DNA of 64,000 nt from UBA1952 sp965246765 (GTDB lineage Bacteria; Bacteroidota; Bacteroidia; Chitinophagales; Chitinophagaceae): assembly GCA_965246765.1 (NCBI GenBank), contig CBDFFJ010000007.1:1-64000 (forward strand), in the 5' to 3' direction. The notes beneath the pieces were generated by a model. It saw only the letters and a program-made list of their open reading frames with translations. It was not told the origin of the DNA and made no database searches. Position 1 is the first letter of the stretch, and each line of letters begins with the position of its first letter. Both the position numbers and the translations under genes were made by a program. Positions 53,025 through 60,284 of this stretch are shown piece by piece.

Positions 53025-53762
53025 ATGTACGAGGTCATTATTATTGACGACGAGCCATTGGGTAGGCAGCTCATAGCCAGTCTGCTGTCTGCGCATCCGC
53101 AGTTTCAGGTAATTGCTGAATGCGGAGACGGCTTTGAGGGTTTTAAGGCTATTCAGCAGCACGCGCCCGATTTGGTGTTTCTGGATGTGCAGATGCCGCG
53201 CCTCAGCGGCTTTGAGATGCTGGAGCTGCTGGATAAACCGCCGGCAGTCATCTTCACCACTGCTTTTGATCAATACGCGATGGATGCTTTTGAAGCGCAT
53301 GCCGTAGATTATCTTCTTAAGCCGATCTCACGCGCCCGTTTTGACAAGGCCATTGAGAAATGGCTGAAGGCGGCAGCTATTCCGCTGGCTTCAAAAATGC
53401 TTCCGCCCCTCACCGAGGCCGTGGCCGCCGGCTACGCGCAGCGCATCGTGGTAAAAGACCGCGGCGCCGTTCGTATCATTCCCGCCGGCGATATCCATTA
53501 CATAGAGGCCGCGGACGATTACATCAAGATTTTCACTGCCGAAGGCGCTTTCCTGAAGAAGGCGACTATGGGCCATATTGAAGCGTCGCTGGAACCGGGC
53601 CAGTTTGTGCGGGCTCATCGCTCAGCGATAATTCCCGTGCGCCAGATTGCCAAAATTGAGCCTTATGAGAAGGAAAGCCACATCGCACGACTGCACTGCG
53701 GCGCGGCGCTGCCGGTGAGCAAGGCGGGCATGGCAAAGCTGAAGGAAGTGCTTGGCTGGTGA
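53025..53762 (+). CDS. LytTR response regulator
   Basis: This 245-residue regulator has a CheY-like receiver (1-115) with acidic IIDDE, phospho-acceptor D54 in VFLDVQMP and the conserved Lys in DYLLKPIS. A C-terminal LytTR DNA-binding domain (about 145-245) carries RIVVKDRG, IHYIEAADDYIKI and FVRAHRSAIIPV. It starts 3 nt after the kinase stop and surely acts with it. LytTR proteins bind direct repeats about 9-12 bp long upstream of targets; I did not identify such a site. Its stop is 2 nt from the convergent gene. Confidence 0.94.
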   Translation: MYEVIIIDDEPLGRQLIASLLSAHPQFQVIAECGDGFEGFKAIQQHAPDLVFLDVQMPRLSGFEMLELLDKPPAVIFTTAFDQYAMDAFEAHAVDYLLKPISRARFDKAIEKWLKAAAIPLASKMLPPLTEAVAAGYAQRIVVKDRGAVRIIPAGDIHYIEAADDYIKIFTAEGAFLKKATMGHIEASLEPGQFVRAHRSAIIPVRQIAKIEPYEKESHIARLHCGAALPVSKAGMAKLKEVLGW

Positions 53763-53764
53763 GC

Positions 53765-54058
53765 TTACCGCGCGTCGTCGGCTTTACCGATCCGGCTCTC
53801 CCAGTCGCTATCAATATCAGGTATCTTCTCCAGCTGGAATTTCATGAGCAAGTAGCCTCCGAATGCGCTGGCGAGCGCAAGCAAAAGCGCTAAAAGGATG
53901 TTCTGGCTAATGATCATCCCGACCATAAGCCCCACTACCTCAAACCCAAACCAGGTAAATACGGTGTATAGCTTCCAGCGCCCTGGCTTCTGGCCTTTTT
54001 GCGCAGCCAGGGCGCCGATTTTACGCGTCAGGAATATCAGGACGAATATTTCAATCAT
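53765..54058 (-). CDS. Small membrane protein of unknown function
   Basis: This 97-residue protein has three predicted membrane segments (about 1-12, 33-50 and 52-70) and a short acidic cytoplasmic tail ending ESRIGKADDAR. It starts with a LTRKIGALAAQKGQ segment that resembles a short helix. Its stop is 2 nt from that of the LytTR gene; the aminotransferase-family gene stop (54068) lies 9 nt upstream on the same strand, so the two may be co-transcribed. I do not recognise the family. Confidence 0.72.
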   Translation of the reverse strand: MIEIFVLIFLTRKIGALAAQKGQKPGRWKLYTVFTWFGFEVVGLMVGMIISQNILLALLLALASAFGGYLLMKFQLEKIPDIDSDWESRIGKADDAR

Positions 54059-54067
54059 GTCAGGCTC

Positions 54068-55273
54068 TTAGTATTGCTTCATAAACTCCGTCACGCTCTC
54101 CATCACGTGCTGCAACTGCTCTTCGTTCAGCCCATGGTGGCAGGCGAGCAGCATGCCGCCGCGCATCACCTTATCCGCCTCGGGGTAACCGTCCGGCGAG
54201 GCCTTATGCGGAACGTTCTTAAAGCCGGGTTGGCGAAGGATGTTTCCGGTAAACACAGTGCGCGTCTGGATGTTCCGCTTCTCCAGGAATATCTGCATGT
54301 CGCGGCGGATAAAGGGCGCGCTTTCGCGGATAGTAACGGCAAAGGCAAGCCATCCGGTGCGGCTATCGGGAAGTTGATTGGGCAGTATGAAGAACTCCTC
54401 GTACTGTGCAAAGAACTCGCGCATCCTGCGGAAATTCTCGGTGCGTGTGTCAATATTCCAGCCCAGATTATCAAGTTGAATAAGGCCAAAGGCAGCGCCC
54501 AGCTCAGCCGGCTCTATATTGAAGCCAGGCTCTTCAAATACGAACTTGGCGTCGTAAGGAATGCCGTCCACTTCCACATTAAAGCGGTTTTCAATAGCCT
54601 CGCTTTCTACGAAGAGGGATGAAGAGCGGCCCCAGCTACGTAAGAGGCGGCCACGGTTGTAATAAGCATCGCCATTCACGCAAAGCATGCCGCCATTGCC
54701 GGCGCAGTTGATGATGTGCGAGCCATAGAATGAGGTAGTGCTCATATCGCAGAAGCGGCCGGAGGATGCCCCGCCAATCTCAGCGCCGAGCGTATCTGCG
54801 CTGTCTTCCAGGACGAACAGATTGTACTTATCAGCTATCTCCCGGAGCTTCGCCCAGTCTGGAAGGTTGCCGATGAGGTTGGGGATGATGAGCGCCTTTG
54901 TTTTCGGCGTTATCATAGCCTCCACCTTTGCCCAGTCGGTGTTGTAAGTGCCTTCGGCTACGTCCACATAGGCCGGCACCCAGCCCTTCTTTACAAAAGG
55001 GGCAACCGTTGTGGAAAAGGTGAGTGCGGGTGTAATGAACTCATCGCCGGGTTTCATATCCATCAGCTCGGCTGCGAGGTAAAGCGCCGAAGATCCGGAA
55101 TTGACCATCACGCCGAAATCTTTATCGTAAAGCTTTGCCACGCGGCTTTCCATCTCGCGGACGTGCTTGCCCATCTGCGTGGAGGTGCGCAATACGCGGT
55201 TAACCGCTTCTATTTCGGCTTCGCCATAAACTGCTTTTCCGTAGGGAACGTGGATGTAATCGGTCTGAACCAT
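54068..55273 (-). CDS. DegT/StrS-family PLP enzyme with His at the lysine site
   Basis: This 401-residue protein has the DegT/DnrJ/EryC1 fold used in deoxysugar synthesis: NSGSSALYLA cofactor loop (58-67), LEDSADTLG Asp157 pairing with the pyridine nitrogen, and TTSFYGSHIINCAGNGGML. In this last motif the residue that should be the Schiff-base Lys is His186. His at this place is known in the 3-dehydratases RfbH/DdhC and ColD, which use PMP rather than a lysine aldimine. It is therefore a candidate nucleotide-sugar 3-dehydratase. No other sugar gene is adjacent, so the substrate is unknown. Confidence 0.85.
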   Translation of the reverse strand: MVQTDYIHVPYGKAVYGEAEIEAVNRVLRTSTQMGKHVREMESRVAKLYDKDFGVMVNSGSSALYLAAELMDMKPGDEFITPALTFSTTVAPFVKKGWVPAYVDVAEGTYNTDWAKVEAMITPKTKALIIPNLIGNLPDWAKLREIADKYNLFVLEDSADTLGAEIGGASSGRFCDMSTTSFYGSHIINCAGNGGMLCVNGDAYYNRGRLLRSWGRSSSLFVESEAIENRFNVEVDGIPYDAKFVFEEPGFNIEPAELGAAFGLIQLDNLGWNIDTRTENFRRMREFFAQYEEFFILPNQLPDSRTGWLAFAVTIRESAPFIRRDMQIFLEKRNIQTRTVFTGNILRQPGFKNVPHKASPDGYPEADKVMRGGMLLACHHGLNEEQLQHVMESVTEFMKQY

Positions 55274-55303
55274 TTTTTAATTAGAAAGGTGGAATGGGGA
55301 AGG

Positions 55304-55311
55304 CGAATGTA
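55304..55311 (-). promoter_or_regulatory. Possible -7 box TACATTCG for the DegT-family gene
   Basis: One mismatch from TAnnTTTG, 30 nt upstream of the ATG at 55273. Confidence 0.4.
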
Positions 55312-55381
55312 GGAGATAGTGCGTAGCAGAAGACGGAGCCGGCAACTGTACCGTTAGTTTTCACAAATACTGTTCGCCTGC

Positions 55382-55669
55382 TCAGCCTAATACGTCCGCA
55401 TATTCCTGCTTGCGCTCTATAATAGCTTTTGCAAACGCGCAGACGGGCACGATGTGAATGCCTTTTTCCCGTGCGAAGGCGACGCCCGCGGCTACAAGTT
55501 CCTTGCCCACGCCTTTGCCTCCCAGCGATTCATCCACCTCTGTGTGCAGGATGACTATGTGCGCCGGGCCGCGCCAGTTGTAAACCATTTCTGCCATATC
55601 CTTTCCCGCGTCGTTGATAAAAAAGCGACCGAGCCTGCCGTCGTCTTCGTGCTGAATGTGCATGTTCAT
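55382..55669 (-). CDS. GNAT-fold N-acetyltransferase, short (YjdJ/PF14542 type)
   Basis: This 95-residue single-domain acetyltransferase-like protein has the acetyl-CoA loop ESLGGKGVGKELV (about 49-61) and the preceding EVD strand. Small GNATs of this kind (PF14542) are reported in many bacteria; their natural substrates are mostly unknown. Start ATG 55669 (MNMHIQH); a second ATG two codons on is possible. It is divergent from the LysE-type gene. Confidence 0.86.
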   Translation of the reverse strand: MNMHIQHEDDGRLGRFFINDAGKDMAEMVYNWRGPAHIVILHTEVDESLGGKGVGKELVAAGVAFAREKGIHIVPVCAFAKAIIERKQEYADVLG

Positions 55670-55834
55670 GAGATTGGCTGCAAGTTATCGGCCGAATTTT
55701 TGTTGCCGCGCAATACCCGCATTAGATACACATGGAACACTTTACAAATCAACCGGCTCCGGCAGCTGCTGAACAGATCGCAGGGTTTGCGGCGCTCTTT
55801 TCAGGCATACCGTCCATCAACCTTATCTTGCCGC

Positions 55835-56518
55835 ATGGCTGATTACGGCTCCGTTGTAGGGGGATTGCTGCTGGGGCTGTTTATGGCCATCTCGGTCGGC
55901 CCAACGCTTTTTGCCGTGATTCGCTACAGCATGAATCATAGCTGGAAGAGCGGCGTCGCGTTTGTGCTTGGCGTCTCTGTGTCGGATATCATGTATGTGA
56001 CACTGGCTAATCTGGCGGCGCCTTTTCTGGAAAAGCTTTATCAATATGAGCGCGCTCTGGAATGGGGCGGCGGCGGTGTGCTGATCGTGATCGGGCTGTT
56101 TGGGCTCCTTACTAAATACAAGCCCCAAAGGCCCTCACAAAAGCTGGCAGAAGTAGGCAAAGGGCATTACCTGCGCATATTAGTGTCCGGTTTTCTGATT
56201 AATTCCCTCAATCCGGCTGTGATATTCAATTGGCTGTTTGCCGTTACCGCGGTCGCCTCGCACGACCACCTCTATCGCTTTGCGTTCTTTTCTTCCTGCC
56301 TCGGTCTGGTGCTGGGCATTGACTTCCTTAAAGTGCTCCTGGCCGACTCTATCCGCAAGCGGCTGACACTGCGCCTTATGATGTATCTGAATAAGATCTC
56401 CGCCGGCATCCTGCTTGGCTTCGGTATCCTTATAATTGCGCTTGCGCTGTTCGGCGTGCATCTTGGTGGCAATAAAAAGGCGGAGGCGCTTAAAACCGGA
56501 ACTGCAGCCGTGCGGTAA
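55835..56518 (+). CDS. LysE/RhtB-family amino acid exporter
   Basis: This 227-residue membrane protein has about six helices and the LysE/RhtB N-terminal signature GLFMAISVGPTLFAVIRYS. GVAFVLGVSVSDIMYV and FLINSLNPAVIFNW are also typical. It is an exporter of amino acids or related small molecules. The start ATG at 55835 (MADYGSVVG) is preceded by a TATCTTG sequence (weak -7 box). The coding region overlaps the convergent porin gene by 29 nt at its 3' end. Substrate unknown. Confidence 0.9.
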   Translation: MADYGSVVGGLLLGLFMAISVGPTLFAVIRYSMNHSWKSGVAFVLGVSVSDIMYVTLANLAAPFLEKLYQYERALEWGGGGVLIVIGLFGLLTKYKPQRPSQKLAEVGKGHYLRILVSGFLINSLNPAVIFNWLFAVTAVASHDHLYRFAFFSSCLGLVLGIDFLKVLLADSIRKRLTLRLMMYLNKISAGILLGFGILIIALALFGVHLGGNKKAEALKTGTAAVR

Positions 56519-57770
56519 ATACATCGTCCTTAATGTCTTCGGTGTAGCCGGTTACGTCCGTCTGCTCGTTCATTGGGTGTTCGTAATAAAGCATCAGCCT
56601 GATATTGGGCGCTGCGTACCACAGGTAGCCGCCGCCGATGGTAGAAAACTTTATATCTGCGGCATTGTGGCCCGCCGCGCTGCCGACTGCCTTGCCGGAT
56701 ACTTGACTGTTCGGGTCGTACCAATCGTATTTCAGCACGATCTGGTGCTTTATGCTGCCAAGGTGTTGCAGATAGTAGAAATAGGCCGCGTCAAACCTGC
56801 GGGTGGTGAGACCGCCCACCAGTGTGGCCGGCGTTTCGCTGGAGGTATGCGTGCCCGTCTGCTCGCCGCGTAGGTACTCGGCGCGCAGCTCTGTGAAACC
56901 CTTCTTGTTGGGGATTTTAAGCTGGGCATCTGCGCCGTAATATTTTCGTGGCAGCAGGCGGCCTATGTTATCTGCAGATGAGTCCTTTTGCACCGCTGCG
57001 CCTTCCGCCCTGTATATAAGCGCATTATTACTCACGATGCCGCCGTCCAGAACAGATGCGCCACCTGAGAGCGTCAAGCCTCCTCGGTTGAGCTTAACGG
57101 GCTTGCAATATATCCTACCAATCACGTCCTTGTGCGAATCGTAGTCTGTCGTCGCTGTCAGCCCTTGTCCGTTTACCAGCGCTATATCGGCGCGCAGCCA
57201 GTGCGCCTTACCGCCGATCTTGCGCGGCTCAACGGTAAACATTGCGCCCAGATCTCGCTCCACCCGCATCAGCAGCTGGGAGGCGCGGCCGCGCTCCGGG
57301 GTTTCGCGGTCGGCTGAGCCGAGCGGCAGCTCGTAACCGAATGGCCGGGCAAACATGCCGCCGGTGAGCGAGAGCGCATGCCAGCGATTCTCAAACACGC
57401 GCCCCCAATAGTCGCGCGCGAAAAAACCGCACTCCGTGCCGTCAAACTGGAATACAAGCTGAACTACCGGGTAGCCGGTCGTATCACGGCGCATGTAATC
57501 TATACGCATACGCCCACGGCGCAGGGAAAAGCGATTGTCCACGCCGGGAAGAAAGTCGCCCCCGTTTACGGAAGGCGCGCCGGCACTTTCGGCACGCTGC
57601 CATTGCGGCTGCAGATAGCCGGAGAAGCGCAGCCAGTTATATTGCTGGTAAAGGGAAAAGAAGCCTTTGTTGATCGCTGAGGTGGTATCCATCAGGTCAT
57701 TAAGCAGGGTCTGAGCCTGGATACCGCTGCTGAAGCATAGCAGGAAGGCAAGTGGGTATATTTTCCGCAT
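56490..57770 (-). CDS. Porin O/P-like outer-membrane protein
   Basis: This 426-residue protein has a signal peptide (AFLLCFSSGIQAQ, cleavage about 20) and a series of amphipathic strands typical of the 16-stranded phosphate-selective porin O/P family, with FSGYLQPQWQRAES, RRGRMRIDY, FARPFGYELPLGSADRE and the terminal FTARLQFRF. A porin next to a DUF47-PiT phosphate uptake pair (58022-60177, divergent) suggests phosphate entry through the outer membrane, but the gap holds 251 nt and this link is inference. No clear -7 box was found upstream. It overlaps the LysE-type gene end by 29 nt. Confidence 0.86.
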   Translation of the reverse strand: MRKIYPLAFLLCFSSGIQAQTLLNDLMDTTSAINKGFFSLYQQYNWLRFSGYLQPQWQRAESAGAPSVNGGDFLPGVDNRFSLRRGRMRIDYMRRDTTGYPVVQLVFQFDGTECGFFARDYWGRVFENRWHALSLTGGMFARPFGYELPLGSADRETPERGRASQLLMRVERDLGAMFTVEPRKIGGKAHWLRADIALVNGQGLTATTDYDSHKDVIGRIYCKPVKLNRGGLTLSGGASVLDGGIVSNNALIYRAEGAAVQKDSSADNIGRLLPRKYYGADAQLKIPNKKGFTELRAEYLRGEQTGTHTSSETPATLVGGLTTRRFDAAYFYYLQHLGSIKHQIVLKYDWYDPNSQVSGKAVGSAAGHNAADIKFSTIGGGYLWYAAPNIRLMLYYEHPMNEQTDVTGYTEDIKDDVFTARLQFRF

Positions 57771-57979
57771 TAAGTAAAAATGATCTTTGCGTTAAGTTTT
57801 TTCCAGCGCGCAAACGTACATGTTGAGTCTCGGGCTTAGCAGCCCAAAAGCTGCGAGCCTTATTAAGTTTATGTTACCAATAGGCGGTCAGGTGCGTCGG
57901 AATCCACAGCGTCCGCGGTAAATGCGGGCAGGCGCTGCACATGAGGCCCGGGCGTGGAAATTGGGTGTCTAACATTCAA

Positions 57980-57987
57980 TAGCTTCG
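57980..57987 (+). promoter_or_regulatory. Possible -7 box TAGCTTCG for DUF47-PiT operon
   Basis: One mismatch from TAnnTTTG, 34 nt before the ATG at 58022. The rest of 57771-58021 holds one small hairpin (GGGCT-TAGC-AGCCC near 57832) and nothing else I recognise. Confidence 0.4.
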
Positions 57988-58021
57988 CCGCGCAAAACGC
58001 AGCTACAACTAAATCGTAATT

Positions 58022-58672
58022 ATGGCTTTCGGCTCTTTCCTGAAGATTTTCATGCCTAAGGACAAGGTGTTTTACACCATGTTTGAAGAAGTAACCGGCA
58101 ACCTAAAGCAGATGAGCGAGGCGTTTATCAGTGCGCTGAGTCAAAGCGACCGTGCGGAGCGCGACCGGCTACTGCGCTCGCTGGAAGATTGGGAGCATAA
58201 AAACGATGAGGTAACGCACCGCATATTTATAGAGCTTGGTCAGAATTTCATAACGCCTTTTGACCGTGAGGATATTCACACGCTGACGACTTCGCTGGAT
58301 GACGTAGCCGATTATATGTGGGGCTCTGCCAAACGCATCCTGAATTACCAGATTGACGAGATTGATGAAACGATGCGGGAGTTTGCGGCGATTATTGACA
58401 AGTGCATAGCATCGCTGCACCGCGCTGTGCATGAACTGCGCGACATGAAGGAGATCCGCGCTATCACCGACGCGTGCGTTGCCATCAATAAGCTGGAAAA
58501 CGACGCTGACGATGTGTTTGACAAGGCTACCGTGATGCTCTTTTCATCGCACAACATTTCTGCAGTGGAGCTGGTGAAGCGCAAGGACCTGTATCAGGAG
58601 CTTGAAATTGTAACTGATAAGTGCGAGGACGCCGCCAACGTGATTGAGTCCATTATCATCAAGTACGCCTAA
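58022..58672 (+). CDS. DUF47 (PhoU-like) accessory protein of PiT
   Basis: This 216-residue all-helical cytoplasmic protein belongs to the DUF47 family, PhoU-like four-helix bundles that accompany PiT transporters. Features include HKNDEVTHRIFIELGQNFITPFDREDIHTL and LENDADDVFDKAT, with clusters of acidic residues that bind metals in PhoU homologues. The PiT gene follows 20 nt downstream on the same strand, the standard order. The role is regulation or support of low-affinity phosphate transport. Confidence 0.93.
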   Translation: MAFGSFLKIFMPKDKVFYTMFEEVTGNLKQMSEAFISALSQSDRAERDRLLRSLEDWEHKNDEVTHRIFIELGQNFITPFDREDIHTLTTSLDDVADYMWGSAKRILNYQIDEIDETMREFAAIIDKCIASLHRAVHELRDMKEIRAITDACVAINKLENDADDVFDKATVMLFSSHNISAVELVKRKDLYQELEIVTDKCEDAANVIESIIIKYA

Positions 58673-58692
58673 GCCTGCGGGCCTCCCATTTT

Positions 58693-60177
58693 ATGACGAT
58701 ACTGCTGATTGCGATTATCGCCTGCGCGCTGATTTTTGACTACATCAACGGCTTCCACGATGCGGCAAACTCTATTGCCACGGTCGTTTCCACGAAAGTG
58801 CTTACGCCGCTGCAGGCGGTAATCTGGGCAGCCTTTTTCAATTTCGTCGCCTTTTTCATCTTTCAGGACCATGGCGTAGCCGACACGATTGCAAAGACCG
58901 TAAAGCCGGATGTGGTGGGCACGGGTCACATGCTTATCGTCATTATCTCGGGCCTGATAGCTGCCATAATATGGAATCTGCTTACCTGGTGGTACGGCAT
59001 TCCCTCTTCCTCGTCACACACGCTGATCGGCGGCTTCCTTGGCGCGGCTATTACGAGTGCGGGTATTAATTCCGTTACCTGGTACACCCCCGTGAAAGCC
59101 GGCGAGTTGCTGCCTTCGGGAGTGCTCGTCGTAGTGGCTTTTATTGTGCTCGCGCCGGTTTTAGGAATGCTGATAGCCTATATTATCTCACTGTGGTTCA
59201 TTCATTCTTTTTCTAAAAGCATCTGGCCGAAGCTTGTATCGCTGGCCGTTATCGCCGGCGTCATCTTCTTTATCACAACCGTTTTTGTAACCTCTACTTC
59301 CCGCGTGCTCGGCGTTAAAGGCGAGCCTGGCAAGGATGCATCAGGATTTGTGCTGAAAGACGTCGCGCATAATTCGCCGGCCATGAAAATGGGCCTCAAG
59401 AAAGGAGACCTGCTCCTGCAAGTGGACGGACATGCGATCAATTCCTCACAAGACCTGGATGCCGTGCTTAAACAGCACATCTATGACGACGACATCCGCT
59501 ACACGGTGCATCGCAAGGATGAAGACAAAGTCCTGAATACCCATTACCAGACTAAGTACAAAAGCAAGGCGCTTCAGTTTGCTCTGTATGGCGAGAACTT
59601 TAAGTGGCTGCTGCTGGCGCTTATTATCATCTCAATCGGCATTTTCACGCTGTGGCTGAGTAGCCTTAACTATCGTCAGTCCACGGTTTGGTTTAAGCGT
59701 ATGCAGCTTGTTTCTTCCGCCGCATTTTCCATAGGCCATGGTGGCAATGACGCGCAAAAAGTGATGGGCATTATCACCGCCGCCCTGATCGCCGGAAATC
59801 AGATTAAAGAATTCCGCGAAATGCCGACTTGGGTGCCGCTGGCCTGTTATGCTGCGATCTCCCTCGGTACGCTCAGCGGCGGCTGGAAGATTATCAAGAC
59901 AATGGGCACGCGCATTACCAAAGTGACACCTTTTGAAGGTGTGGCCGCGGAAACGGCGGGCGCCATCACGCTGTTCGTAACGGAGCAGCTTAAGATTCCG
60001 GTATCTACCACCCATACCATCACCGGGTCTATCATCGGCGTTGGCGCTACCAAGCGCCTGAGCGCTGTGCGCTGGGGGGTGACCATTAATCTGCTTTGGG
60101 CGTGGATCCTGACCATTCCTGTAAGCGCCTTGCTGGCTGCAGGTGTGTATTTCGTGATGCAGCTGTTCCTAAAATAG
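58693..60177 (+). CDS. pit: PiT inorganic phosphate transporter with TM-PDZ-TM insert
   Basis: This 494-residue transporter has both PiT signature repeats: DYINGFHDAANSIATVVST (16-34) and FSIGHGGNDAQKVMGI (345-360). It imports phosphate coupled to H+ or a metal-phosphate. Between the two halves, where most PiTs have a cytoplasmic loop, there is an extra transmembrane segment (about 181-200), a PDZ-like domain (about 216-285: GFVLKDVAHNSPAMKMGLKKGDLLLQVDG), and a further transmembrane segment (about 305-322). The PDZ fold would thus be on the opposite side of the membrane from the usual loop, probably periplasmic. It is the second gene of the DUF47-PiT operon. The insert role is unknown. Confidence 0.92.
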   Translation: MTILLIAIIACALIFDYINGFHDAANSIATVVSTKVLTPLQAVIWAAFFNFVAFFIFQDHGVADTIAKTVKPDVVGTGHMLIVIISGLIAAIIWNLLTWWYGIPSSSSHTLIGGFLGAAITSAGINSVTWYTPVKAGELLPSGVLVVVAFIVLAPVLGMLIAYIISLWFIHSFSKSIWPKLVSLAVIAGVIFFITTVFVTSTSRVLGVKGEPGKDASGFVLKDVAHNSPAMKMGLKKGDLLLQVDGHAINSSQDLDAVLKQHIYDDDIRYTVHRKDEDKVLNTHYQTKYKSKALQFALYGENFKWLLLALIIISIGIFTLWLSSLNYRQSTVWFKRMQLVSSAAFSIGHGGNDAQKVMGIITAALIAGNQIKEFREMPTWVPLACYAAISLGTLSGGWKIIKTMGTRITKVTPFEGVAAETAGAITLFVTEQLKIPVSTTHTITGSIIGVGATKRLSAVRWGVTINLLWAWILTIPVSALLAAGVYFVMQLFLK

Positions 60178-60259
60178 CCTCAGGCAGCTTGTGGTTTAAG
60201 GAGAATGATTAATTGCTTGCTAAATGGCGCATAAATCCTTAATCCTGAAAATCATGGTC

Positions 60260-60267
60260 TATTTTTG
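60260..60267 (+). promoter_or_regulatory. -7 box TATTTTTG for the SNF2 gene
   Basis: Exact TAnnTTTG match, 17 nt before the ATG at 60285. Confidence 0.65.
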
Positions 60268-60284
60268 ACGCTTGCTTTTCGCGG

